Below are positions 57,736 through 64,000 of a stretch of DNA of 64,000 nucleotides, piece by piece. The notes below the pieces were generated by a model, which saw only the letters and a program-made list of their open reading frames with translations, had not been told where the DNA came from and did not search any database. The DNA is taken from positions 6,200,001-6,264,000 of the forward strand of contig NZ_CP108025.1 of the NCBI RefSeq assembly GCF_041435095.1. Direction: 5' to 3'. The translations under genes were made by a program, and so were the position numbers. This stretch comes from Kitasatospora sp. NBC_00315. GTDB lineage: Bacteria; Actinomycetota; Actinomycetes; Streptomycetales; Streptomycetaceae. How positions within the stretch are numbered: the first letter of the stretch is position 1; each line of letters opens with the position of its first letter.

Positions 57736-58815
57736 TCACCGGCCCTTGGCCGCGTCGACCAGCTGGTTCAGAATCGTGAGCGCGGGCACCGGCACCTGCT
57801 GCACACCCGCCGCCGTGAGGTCCGGTGCGAACACCGGCCCGGCCCTGCCGGCCACCGCCGCGCCGAAGGCCGCCGGATCGCCCTGCGGGCGGAAGCCGTA
57901 ACGGGCCTCCAGGGCGCGGAGCGTGGTGTCGTCGCGCAGCAGCGCGGCGACCTTCCAGCCGTTGTCCGTCAACCCGACCAGGGTGTGGTCACTCGAAACG
58001 GTGGTGTCCGGGTACAGCACCACCAGATCCCCCGTCGAACGCCCCTGGGACACCAGCGCCGCCACCTGGGACTCGTACACCAGCACCAGCGGACTGCCCA
58101 CCCCCGACAGGAAGTCCTTGAACGGGCCGTCACTGCTGGTCTTCTGGTCCCCCTGCATGGCCGTCACCTTGCGCAGCACGTCCCGGGTCCGGTCCACCCC
58201 CGCGGAGTCGGCCACCACCCGGCCGCCGTTGGCCAGGTACGAGACCGCCGCCAGGTGCAGGGCCCCCGAGGAGGAGGTCCCCGGATCCGTGGTGGTCACG
58301 TACAGCGCCCCCGCCAACTCGGCGTGACCGGCGGTGTCCTTCAGCTGCTGCCAGGTCCGGTCCGCCCGGACGGCCGTCAGGTACTGGTCCATCCGCAGCG
58401 TCCAGACCCCCGACTCCGCCTTCGCGGCCAGGCCGTTGCCGCGCAGCACCTCCGCCACCGGAGCGTGCGCGATCACCACCAGCGGCGAGTAGAACGGCCG
58501 GACCGGCTCACCGGCGATGTTCCGCCTGGCCCGGATCTCCTCGGCCGGCGAGAGCGCGGCGGGGAAGGCGAAGTCGTCGCCGTTCAGTTCCGACCCGGCC
58601 ATCTGCCAGGACCCGGTGGTGACCGCGTCGATCCGCAGACCGTGCGCCCGGAACGCGGCGACCACCTCCGGATCCGCGAAGAACTCGCGCTTCTCGGAGC
58701 CGATCACCCCCTTGACCACGGTCACTCCGTTGTCCGGCTGGGACCGGTGCAGGACCGCGAACACCACCCCGCCCAGCAGCACCAGCGCGGCGAGCACGCT
58801 GATCACACGTCTCAT
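57736..58815 (-). CDS. membrane-anchored solute-binding-like protein, first gene of CIS operon
   Basis: A 359-residue protein with an N-terminal signal anchor (VISVLAALVLLGGVVFAV) and a solute-binding-like fold: VVKGVIGSEKREFFADPEVV, YSPLVVIAHAPVAEVLRGNG, and a C-terminal EARYGFRPQGDP. It is related to the solute-binding half of the next gene but lacks the vWA part and has no lipobox. The start is ATG 58815, with GAGGGGG upstream. A PHO box lies 79-100 bases upstream, so phosphate control of the operon is likely. The ligand is unknown. Confidence 0.8.
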   Translation of the reverse strand: MRRVISVLAALVLLGGVVFAVLHRSQPDNGVTVVKGVIGSEKREFFADPEVVAAFRAHGLRIDAVTTGSWQMAGSELNGDDFAFPAALSPAEEIRARRNIAGEPVRPFYSPLVVIAHAPVAEVLRGNGLAAKAESGVWTLRMDQYLTAVRADRTWQQLKDTAGHAELAGALYVTTTDPGTSSSGALHLAAVSYLANGGRVVADSAGVDRTRDVLRKVTAMQGDQKTSSDGPFKDFLSGVGSPLVLVYESQVAALVSQGRSTGDLVVLYPDTTVSSDHTLVGLTDNGWKVAALLRDDTTLRALEARYGFRPQGDPAAFGAAVAGRAGPVFAPDLTAAGVQQVPVPALTILNQLVDAAKGR

Positions 58816-58893
58816 GGCGACCGAATCCCCCTCGACCTTCAGTCCAGCCCTCGGAACCGAAGCGTCCCGCCGGGCGGGGAGCGGTGGCCGACG

Positions 58894-58915
58894 CGGGGGT
58901 GAACCAGGGGTGAAC
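58894..58915 (-). promoter_or_regulatory. PHO box (PhoP-binding direct repeats)
   Basis: On the minus strand two adjacent 11-base units read GTTCACCCCTG and GTTCACCCCCG, sharing GTTCACCCC, the direct-repeat form bound by PhoP in Streptomyces. It lies upstream of the leftward gene ending at 58815. The gap 58816-59079 shows no gene. Confidence 0.7.
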
Positions 58916-59079
58916 AGCCCTTCACGGAACGGCACCAGTGCCCACAGGGCGGGCAACTCGCCCTCACCGGCCCTGAAGTCACGATGTGTCAGATTGTTCA
59001 ACGAACCTTTCGGCAACGGTCATCCCGCCGCCCGGCGGAACGTCGTTGTTACGCACCGGTAATGCCTACGCTCAGCACT

Positions 59080-60507
59080 ATGCGCCGAGCAAAAATCGTC
59101 TGTACTCTCGGGCCCGCCACCGATTCGTACGACCAGATCAAGGCCCTGGTCGTCGCCGGCATGGACATCGCCCGTCTCAACCTGAGCCACGGCTCCCAGA
59201 ACGAGCACGAGGAACGCTACCGCCGGGTCCGCAAGGCCGCCGACGAGACCGGCCGCAGCGTCGGCATCCTCGCCGACCTTCAAGGCCCGAAGATCCGACT
59301 CGAGACCTTCGCCGAAGGCCCTGTACTTCTCGAACGCGGCGACGAGTTCACGATCACCACCGAGGACGTCACCGGCGACCGCGACATCTGCGGCACCACC
59401 TACAAGGGGCTCGCCGCCGACGTCTCGCGCGGCGAGCGCATCCTCGTCGACGACGGCAGGGTCTGCCTGGAGGTCACCCGCGTCGACGGCCCCCGCGTCC
59501 ACTGCACCGTCCTCGAAGGCGGCCTGGTCTCCGACCACAAGGGCCTCAACCTGCCCGGCGTCGCCGTCTCGGTGCCCGCGCTCAGCGACAAGGACGTCGC
59601 CGACCTGCGCTGGGCCCTGCGGACCGGAGCCGACCTCATTGCCCTGTCCTTCGTCCGCAGCGGCCAGGACATCGAGGAGGTCCACAAGGTGATGGCGGAG
59701 GAGGGCCGCTTCCTCCCCGTGATCGCCAAGATCGAGAAGCCGCAGGCCGTCGAGAACCTCGAATCCATCGTCGACGCCTTCGACGGCATCATGGTGGCGC
59801 GCGGAGACCTGGGCGTGGAGATGCCCCTCGAACAGGTCCCGCTCGTCCAGAAGCGCGCCGTCAAGCTGGCCAAGCGCAACGCCAAGCCGGTCATCGTCGC
59901 CACCCAGATGCTCGACTCGATGATCAACGCCTCCCGGCCCACCCGGGCCGAGGCCTCCGACGTCGCCAACGCCGTCCTCGACGGCACCGACGCCGTGATG
60001 CTCTCCGGTGAGACCTCCGTCGGGAAGTACCCCGTCGCCACCGTCCGCACCATGAGCCGCATCATCGAGGCCGCCGAGGAGGAGGTCCTCGCCGCCGGCC
60101 TGCCGCCCCTCACCGCCACCAACAAGCCCCGGACGCAGGGCGGCGCCGTCGCCCGCGCGGCCGCCGAGATCGGCGACTTCCTGAACGCCAAGTACCTCGT
60201 CGCCTTCACCCAGAGCGGCGACACCGCGCGCCGCCTCTCCCGCTACCGCTCGCCCATCCCGGTGCTCGCCTTCACCTACGAGCCCGACGTCCGCAGCCAA
60301 CTCGCCCTCACCTGGGGCATCGAGACCTTCCTCGGCCCCTTCGCCCCGACCACGGACGAGATGGTCGAACAGGTCGACGCCGCCCTGATCGGCCTCGGCC
60401 GCTGCCGGAAGGGCGACATCGTCGTCATCACCGCCGGCTCCCCGCCCGGTCTGGCGGGGTCCACCAACCTCGTCCGGGTGCACCACGTCGGGCAGCTCGA
60501 CAACTGA
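59080..60507 (+). CDS. pyk: pyruvate kinase
   Basis: A 475-residue glycolytic enzyme (phosphoenolpyruvate plus ADP to pyruvate plus ATP). Motifs in order are RRAKIVCTLGPATDS, LNLSHGSQNEHEERY, ADLQGPKIRLE, VIAKIEKPQAVENL, MVARGDLGVEMPLEQVP and TRAEASDVANAVLDGTDAVM. The start is set at ATG 59080, where family members begin with MRRAKIV; ATG 59062 is also in frame. TACGCT (59067-59072) ends 7 bases before 59080, so the mRNA is probably leaderless. Position beside the ANTAR regulator matches the second pyruvate kinase of S. coelicolor (SCO2014). Confidence 0.97.
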   Translation: MRRAKIVCTLGPATDSYDQIKALVVAGMDIARLNLSHGSQNEHEERYRRVRKAADETGRSVGILADLQGPKIRLETFAEGPVLLERGDEFTITTEDVTGDRDICGTTYKGLAADVSRGERILVDDGRVCLEVTRVDGPRVHCTVLEGGLVSDHKGLNLPGVAVSVPALSDKDVADLRWALRTGADLIALSFVRSGQDIEEVHKVMAEEGRFLPVIAKIEKPQAVENLESIVDAFDGIMVARGDLGVEMPLEQVPLVQKRAVKLAKRNAKPVIVATQMLDSMINASRPTRAEASDVANAVLDGTDAVMLSGETSVGKYPVATVRTMSRIIEAAEEEVLAAGLPPLTATNKPRTQGGAVARAAAEIGDFLNAKYLVAFTQSGDTARRLSRYRSPIPVLAFTYEPDVRSQLALTWGIETFLGPFAPTTDEMVEQVDAALIGLGRCRKGDIVVITAGSPPGLAGSTNLVRVHHVGQLDN

Positions 60508-60510
60508 GCA

Positions 60511-60566
60511 CGGCCACGCGTACCGACCGCGCCGCGGCCCCGCGCCGCGGTCGGTACGCGTGGCCG
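60511..60566 (+). terminator. terminator after pyk
   Basis: Perfect 21-bp stem (CGGCCACGCGTACCGACCGCG arm given as positions 60511-60531 with 60546-60566) and a 14-base GC-rich loop, 3 bases after the stop. The rest of the gap to 60821 holds no supported gene. Confidence 0.92.
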
Positions 60567-60821
60567 AGGTGCTCGTCCATCGGGGCGGCCGACGCCCTGC
60601 GGGCGGCGGAGACGTGCGCGGCGCCGGCGGGACGGGCCGAGGCCCTGCGGTCCGGGCCCGCGGTGTCGAGGGCGACCGCGCGGCGCCGGGTGGCCATGTC
60701 GTCCACGGGGCGAGCCCGTGCGACGGACCGTCGAACGGCGGCCGGAACGCCCACGGCCACTCGAAAAGCTGAAGATCGCCAACTGTTGCTTCAGATGGCG
60801 ACCTTCGAATTGAAGGAAAAG

Positions 60822-60895
60822 TACCCCGAGTGGGATTCGAACCCACGCTGGATGGTGTTTGAGACCATTGCCTCTAACCGCTGGGCTACCGGGGC
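60822..60895 (-). tRNA. tRNA with anticodon CAA (tRNA-Leu by anticodon), class I body
   Basis: A 74-base cloverleaf: acceptor GCCCCGG pairing with TCGGGGT (G-T at both ends), bases 8-9 TA, D arm GCCCAGCGGTTAGAGGC, anticodon arm ATGGT-CTCAAAC-ACCAT with anticodon CAA, a variable loop of only five bases (CCAGC), T arm GTGGG-TTCGAAT-CCCAC and discriminator A. CCA is not encoded, and a TTTT follows within 3 bases. CAA reads the leucine codon UUG, but bacterial leucine tRNAs normally have a long variable arm, which is missing. So the amino acid is not certain. Confidence 0.85.
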
Positions 60896-60953
60896 ATCAC
60901 TGAATCAAAGGTTTCCTCTGACCCCTCTGGGTCTCAAACATACCGTGTCTAGG

Positions 60954-60959
60954 TAGGCT
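60954..60959 (+). promoter_or_regulatory. -10-like TAGGCT before the ANTAR regulator
   Basis: TAGGCT about 36 bases before the chosen GTG start. An ATG at 60965 lies only 5 bases after it, so a leaderless longer form is also possible. Confidence 0.4.
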
Positions 60960-60994
60960 CATGCATGCAGTACCCCGCCGGAACGAGGAGCCCC

Positions 60995-61654
60995 GTGAGC
61001 ACCGCCGACGAGCAGCCTGAGCCGCTTGAGACCTATTCGTCCCAGATCACCCGGATTGTCATCGCCGAGGACGAGGCGTTGATCCGCCTCGACCTGAAGG
61101 AGATGCTCGAAGAAGAGGGTTACGTCGTCGTCGGCGAGGCCGGGGACGGTGCGACCGCGCTGAAGCTGGTCGAGGAGCTCCGGCCCGACCTGGCCATCCT
61201 CGACGTGAAGATGCCCGTCCTGGACGGCCTGTCGGCCGCCGAGCAGATCCACGCGGCGCACCTGGCGCCCGTCCTGATGCTGACCGCGTTCTCGCAGCGC
61301 GAGCTGGTGGACCGGGCGCGGGACGCCGGCGCGATGGCGTACATCGTGAAGCCGTTCAGCAAGAGCGACCTGGTGCCCGCGATCGAGATGGCGGTCTCCC
61401 GCTACACCGAGATGCGGACGCTGGAGGAGGAGATCGCCGACCTCACCCAGCGCCTGGAGACCCGCAAGCTGGTGGACCGCGCGAAGAGCGTGCTGCAGAC
61501 CAAGTTCGGGCTGACCGAGCCGGCCGCGTTCCGCTGGATCCAGAAGACCTCGATGGACCGCCGGATGACCATGGCCGCCGTCGCGGAGGCCGTGATCGAG
61601 GAGGGCGTCGCGCAGGACAAGAAGAAGGCGGACGAGGCTCCCGCCGAGGGCTAG
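60995..61654 (+). CDS. ANTAR-domain response regulator
   Basis: A 219-residue protein: a receiver domain (residues about 20-135) with the acidic pair in IAEDEALIRLDL, phospho-Asp in LAILDVKMPVLDG, Thr in LMLTAFSQ and Lys in AYIVKPFSKSD. It continues through a coiled coil (RTLEEEIADLTQRLETRK) into an ANTAR RNA-binding domain (VDRAKSVLQTKFGLTEPAAF; TSMDRRMTMAAVAEAV). ANTAR proteins bind mRNA hairpins and relieve termination. GTG 60995 with GAGGAG is preferred; ATG 60965 gives 10 more residues. The partner kinase is not in this window. Confidence 0.93.
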   Translation: MSTADEQPEPLETYSSQITRIVIAEDEALIRLDLKEMLEEEGYVVVGEAGDGATALKLVEELRPDLAILDVKMPVLDGLSAAEQIHAAHLAPVLMLTAFSQRELVDRARDAGAMAYIVKPFSKSDLVPAIEMAVSRYTEMRTLEEEIADLTQRLETRKLVDRAKSVLQTKFGLTEPAAFRWIQKTSMDRRMTMAAVAEAVIEEGVAQDKKKADEAPAEG

Positions 61655-61660
61655 GACCGC

Positions 61661-61700
61661 ACGGCGAAGGGCCCGACCGCGAGGTCGGGCCCTTCGCCGT
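61661..61700. terminator. terminator shared by ANTAR regulator and livF
   Basis: Perfect 18-bp stem (ACGGCGAAGGGCCCGACC) with a GCGA tetraloop, between the convergent stops at 61654 and 61714. Confidence 0.92.
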
Positions 61701-61713
61701 TCCGGTCGCCCGG

Positions 61714-62430
61714 TCAGTCCTCGCCGAGGTAGGCCTTGCGGACGGACTCGTCGTGCAGCAGGTCGCCGCCGGTCCCGGTGAGGACGATCCGGCCGGTCTC
61801 CATCACGTACCCCTGGTCGGAGAGCGAGAGCGCCGCCTGGGCGTTCTGCTCGACCAGCAGGATGGTGGTGCCGGAGGTCTTGAGCTCGATGATGGTCGCC
61901 ATGATCTTCTGCATCATCAGCGGGGAGAGCCCCATCGAGGGCTCGTCCAGCATCAGCAGCTTCGGCCGGGACATCAGCGCCCGCCCCATCGCGAGCATCT
62001 GCTGCTCGCCGCCGGAGAGGGTGCCGGCCGCCTGCTTGCGGCGCTCGCCGAGGATCGGGAAGAGCGTGTAGGCGCGCTCGACGTCGGAGGTGATGCCGTC
62101 GGCGTCCTTGCGCAGGAAGGCGCCGAGGAGCAGGTTCTCCTCGATGGTCATCCGGGGGAAGATGTGCCGGCCCTCGGGGGAGTGCGCCAGCCCGAGCGCT
62201 ACGATCCGGTGCGCGGGGACGGTGCTCAGCGGCTGCCCGTCGAAGGTGATCGTCCCGGAGGTCGGCCGGAGCAGCCCGGACAGGGTGCGCAGGGTGGTGG
62301 TCTTACCGGCGCCGTTGGTGCCGATGAGCGTGGTGACCTCGCCCTGGTTGACGGTGAAGCTGATGCCCTTGACGGCTTCGATCTTGCCGTAGGAGACGCG
62401 GAGGTCCTCGACCTCCAGGAGAGCGGTCAC
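61714..62430 (-). CDS. livF: branched-chain amino acid ABC transporter ATPase LivF
   Basis: A 238-residue ABC ATPase. Walker A is LIGTNGAGKTTTLRTL, the signature is LSGGEQQMLAMGRAL and Walker B is LLMLDEPSMGLSP. YVMETGRIVLTGTGGDLLHD near the C-terminus is typical of LivF. Together with LivG it powers uptake of branched-chain amino acids or similar ligands. The GTG start overlaps the livG stop (GTGA). Confidence 0.95.
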   Translation of the reverse strand: MTALLEVEDLRVSYGKIEAVKGISFTVNQGEVTTLIGTNGAGKTTTLRTLSGLLRPTSGTITFDGQPLSTVPAHRIVALGLAHSPEGRHIFPRMTIEENLLLGAFLRKDADGITSDVERAYTLFPILGERRKQAAGTLSGGEQQMLAMGRALMSRPKLLMLDEPSMGLSPLMMQKIMATIIELKTSGTTILLVEQNAQAALSLSDQGYVMETGRIVLTGTGGDLLHDESVRKAYLGED

Positions 62431-63284
62431 TGGCTGGCCTCCGTGCTTGCGTCCGGGCCGGGCCCGGTGGTTCCTTCGAGCGGTGCGCCGAGGTAGGCGG
62501 TGATGACGCGCTCGTCGCTCTGGACGGTCTCGCGGTCGCCCTCGACGATCTTCTGGCCCTGGACCAGCACGGCGGTGCGGTCGCAGAGGTTGAAGATGAA
62601 GCGCATGTCGTGCTCGATGACGAGGATCGCGACGCCCTTGTCCCGGATCGCGAAGACGAGCTCCTCGGCGGCGCGGGTCTCCTGGGGGTTCATGCCGGCG
62701 GTGGGCTCGTCCAGCAGCAGCAGGCCGGGGTCACTGGCGAGGGCGCGGGCGATCTCCAGCTTGCGCTGCTCGCCGTAGGGCAGATTGCGCGCCAGGTGGT
62801 CGGCCTTGGCGGCGAGGCCGGTGAACTCCAGGAGCTCCATGGCCCGGTCGTGGCCCTCGGACTCGGCGCGACGGTAGCCGGGGCCGCGCAGGATGGCGGA
62901 GAAGATGCCCTCCTTGGTGCGGCAGTGCCGGCCGACGAGGACGTTCTCCAGGACGGTCATGTTGGCGAAGAGCCGGATGTTCTGGAAGGTGCGGGCGATG
63001 CCGGCCTGGGTGACCCGGTGGGGCTTGGGCGGCAGGACCTTGCCCCGGTAGCTGACGGTGCCCTCGGTGGGGACGTACAGGCCGGTGAGGCAGTTGAAGA
63101 AGGTGGTCTTGCCGGCGCCGTTGGGCCCGATCAGGCCGATGATCTCACCCTCGTTGACGGTGAGGTCGACGTTGTTGACGGCGGTGAGGCCGCCGAAGCG
63201 CATGGTGACGCCCCGGACGTCGAGCAGCGCGGTGCCGACGGGCGCGGGCGCGGGGGCGGTGGTGGTGGTCATCTGGGTTTTCAC
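62427..63284 (-). CDS. livG: branched-chain amino acid ABC transporter ATPase LivG
   Basis: A 285-residue ABC ATPase. Walker A is LIGPNGAGKTTFFNCLTG, the signature region is PYGEQRKLEIARAL and Walker B is LLLLDEPTAGMNP. AGIARTFQNIRLFANMTVLE is the LivG-type Q-loop region. The GTG start overlaps the livM stop; an in-frame ATG lies 12 bases on. Short N- and C-terminal Thr/Ala/Pro-rich extensions are present. Confidence 0.95.
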   Translation of the reverse strand: MKTQMTTTTAPAPAPVGTALLDVRGVTMRFGGLTAVNNVDLTVNEGEIIGLIGPNGAGKTTFFNCLTGLYVPTEGTVSYRGKVLPPKPHRVTQAGIARTFQNIRLFANMTVLENVLVGRHCRTKEGIFSAILRGPGYRRAESEGHDRAMELLEFTGLAAKADHLARNLPYGEQRKLEIARALASDPGLLLLDEPTAGMNPQETRAAEELVFAIRDKGVAILVIEHDMRFIFNLCDRTAVLVQGQKIVEGDRETVQSDERVITAYLGAPLEGTTGPGPDASTEASQ

Positions 63285-64000
63285 GCCCCTGCCTTGGTGA
63301 GTGCCGAGTCGTCCGGTGAAGCCTGGGCCGGGATGAGCGGCTCGTGGAACTCCAGCTTGTTGCGGCGGTTGGGGATGAGCCCCTCGGGGCGGATCCGCAT
63401 CAGGATGATGAGCGTGACGCCGAACGCGAGCAACTGGTAGTTGGAGAGGAACTCGAGCTTCTTCGGGACGAGGAAGAGCAGGGTGGCGCCGACCAGGGGC
63501 CCGCTGATGGTGCCCATGCCGCCGAGGATGACCGCGGCGAGCAGGAAGGCGGAGTTCGGCGGGAGGGCCTCGGCGAAGGTGTACTGGTCGGGGGTGACGG
63601 TGTAGCTGACGTGCGCCTGGACGGTACCGGCCAGGCCGGCCAGGCAGGCGCCGAGGGCGAAGGCGAGCAGCTTGAGGCGGAAGCCGTTGATGCCCATGGC
63701 CTCGGCGGCGGTCTCGTCCTCGCGGATGGCGACCCAGGCGCGGCCGATCCGGGAGTTGCCGACGCGGGCGAAGACCAGCACGACGAAGGCGGTGACGATG
63801 AGCATCAGCAGGTAGTAGTTGGAGAACCGGCCGAGTTCGACGCCGCCGACGAGGTGCTTCCTGCCCAGGTCGAAGCCGAGGATCTGGAGGTCGGGGATGC
63901 GCGGGATGCCGTTGGACCCGTTGGTGAGGTTGGGGCCGGTGGTCCCGTTGAGGTTGTTCATGGTGATGCGGAAGATCTCGCCGAAGCCGAGCGTGACGAT
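63281..64000 (-). CDS. livM: branched-chain amino acid ABC transporter permease LivM (5' end outside window)
   Basis: The last 239 residues of a LivM-type permease; the frame remains open to the window edge and reads IVTLGFGEIFRIT there, so the start is beyond 64000. The permease signature is NSRIGRAWVAIREDETAAEAMGI-like (shown here as RIGRAWVAIREDETAAEA), followed by membrane helices with GACLAGLAGTVQAHVS and VILGGMGTISGPLVGA. An ATG inside (63961) is not the real start. livH and the binding protein would lie further upstream. Confidence 0.94.
   Translation of the reverse strand: MVTLGFGEIFRITMNNLNGTTGPNLTNGSNGIPRIPDLQILGFDLGRKHLVGGVELGRFSNYYLLMLIVTAFVVLVFARVGNSRIGRAWVAIREDETAAEAMGINGFRLKLLAFALGACLAGLAGTVQAHVSYTVTPDQYTFAEALPPNSAFLLAAVILGGMGTISGPLVGATLLFLVPKKLEFLSNYQLLAFGVTLIILMRIRPEGLIPNRRNKLEFHEPLIPAQASPDDSALTKAGA

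Noticed and set aside
60560..60772. Small gene between pyk and the tRNA
   Set aside because: It begins inside the pyk terminator stem, lacks a ribosome site and has no recognisable product.
60822..60895. tRNA as an integration site of a mobile element bringing in the CIS locus
   Set aside because: No integrase gene and no second copy of the tRNA 3' end is seen near 32-36 kb or 58-60 kb; pyk also separates the two.

Overview
The window is very GC-rich actinobacterial chromosome. Gene content and order (his cluster with priA, trpC-trpM-trpB-trpA, lgt, gltBD, pyk, ANTAR regulator, liv transporter) match the core chromosome of Streptomyces and its relatives such as Kitasatospora, close to the S. 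coelicolor SCO2008-SCO2055 stretch. I cannot name a species. I see no transposase, integrase or CRISPR array.

Layout. 1-9.3 kb: the end of a beta-helix-type protein, then hisD-hisC-hisB-small membrane protein-hisH-priA-ridA-like-hisF as one translationally coupled operon, four small genes and hisI. 9.4-16.6 kb: tryptophan genes trpE, trpC, trpM, trpB and trpA, with the small membrane-protein genes usually found among them in actinobacteria and an Uma2-like nuclease gene. There is no trpF; PriA (HisA/TrpF) normally fills that gap. 16.8-20.8 kb: a MauE/DoxX-like and DsbA-like pair behind a SigR-type promoter, lgt, and a VIT-family metal transporter. 21.3-27.4 kb: gltB-gltD (GOGAT) with a GlnR-like box upstream. 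27.7-32.1 kb: an XRE/DUF5753 regulator, an aldehyde dehydrogenase and a Tat-exported 5'-nucleotidase.

32.3-58.8 kb: a complete-looking contractile injection system (CIS) locus of the Streptomyces type. Two regulators (an atypical receiver-LuxR protein and a large ATP-binding LuxR protein) precede a leftward gene set. Read from 58.8 kb down, it encodes a solute-binding-like protein, a lipoprotein with solute-binding and von Willebrand A domains, a small membrane protein, a zinc-ribbon/membrane/discoidin-like protein, a DUF4255 terminator, an AAA+ ATPase, sheath, tube, tail-assembly protein, DUF6760 protein, a 1,125-residue disordered protein with recurrent VQR motifs, a second tube-like protein, LysM adaptor, spike, PAAR tip, gp25, baseplate J and tail protein I. 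A convergent gene encodes a membrane protein with a putative peptidoglycan-binding end. No tail-fibre gene is visible. A near-perfect PHO box lies upstream of the first leftward gene, suggesting phosphate control.

59.1-64 kb: pyk, a tRNA gene with anticodon CAA but a class I (short variable loop) body, an ANTAR response regulator, and livF-livG-livM, running off the end.

Most useful for follow-up: the CIS locus with its envelope-anchored genes and PHO box, and the unusual tRNA. Several genes (hisD, 7053-7712, hisI, 12771-13211, 36462-38099, pyk) have a -10-like hexamer only 6-8 bases before the start codon, so their transcripts are probably leaderless.
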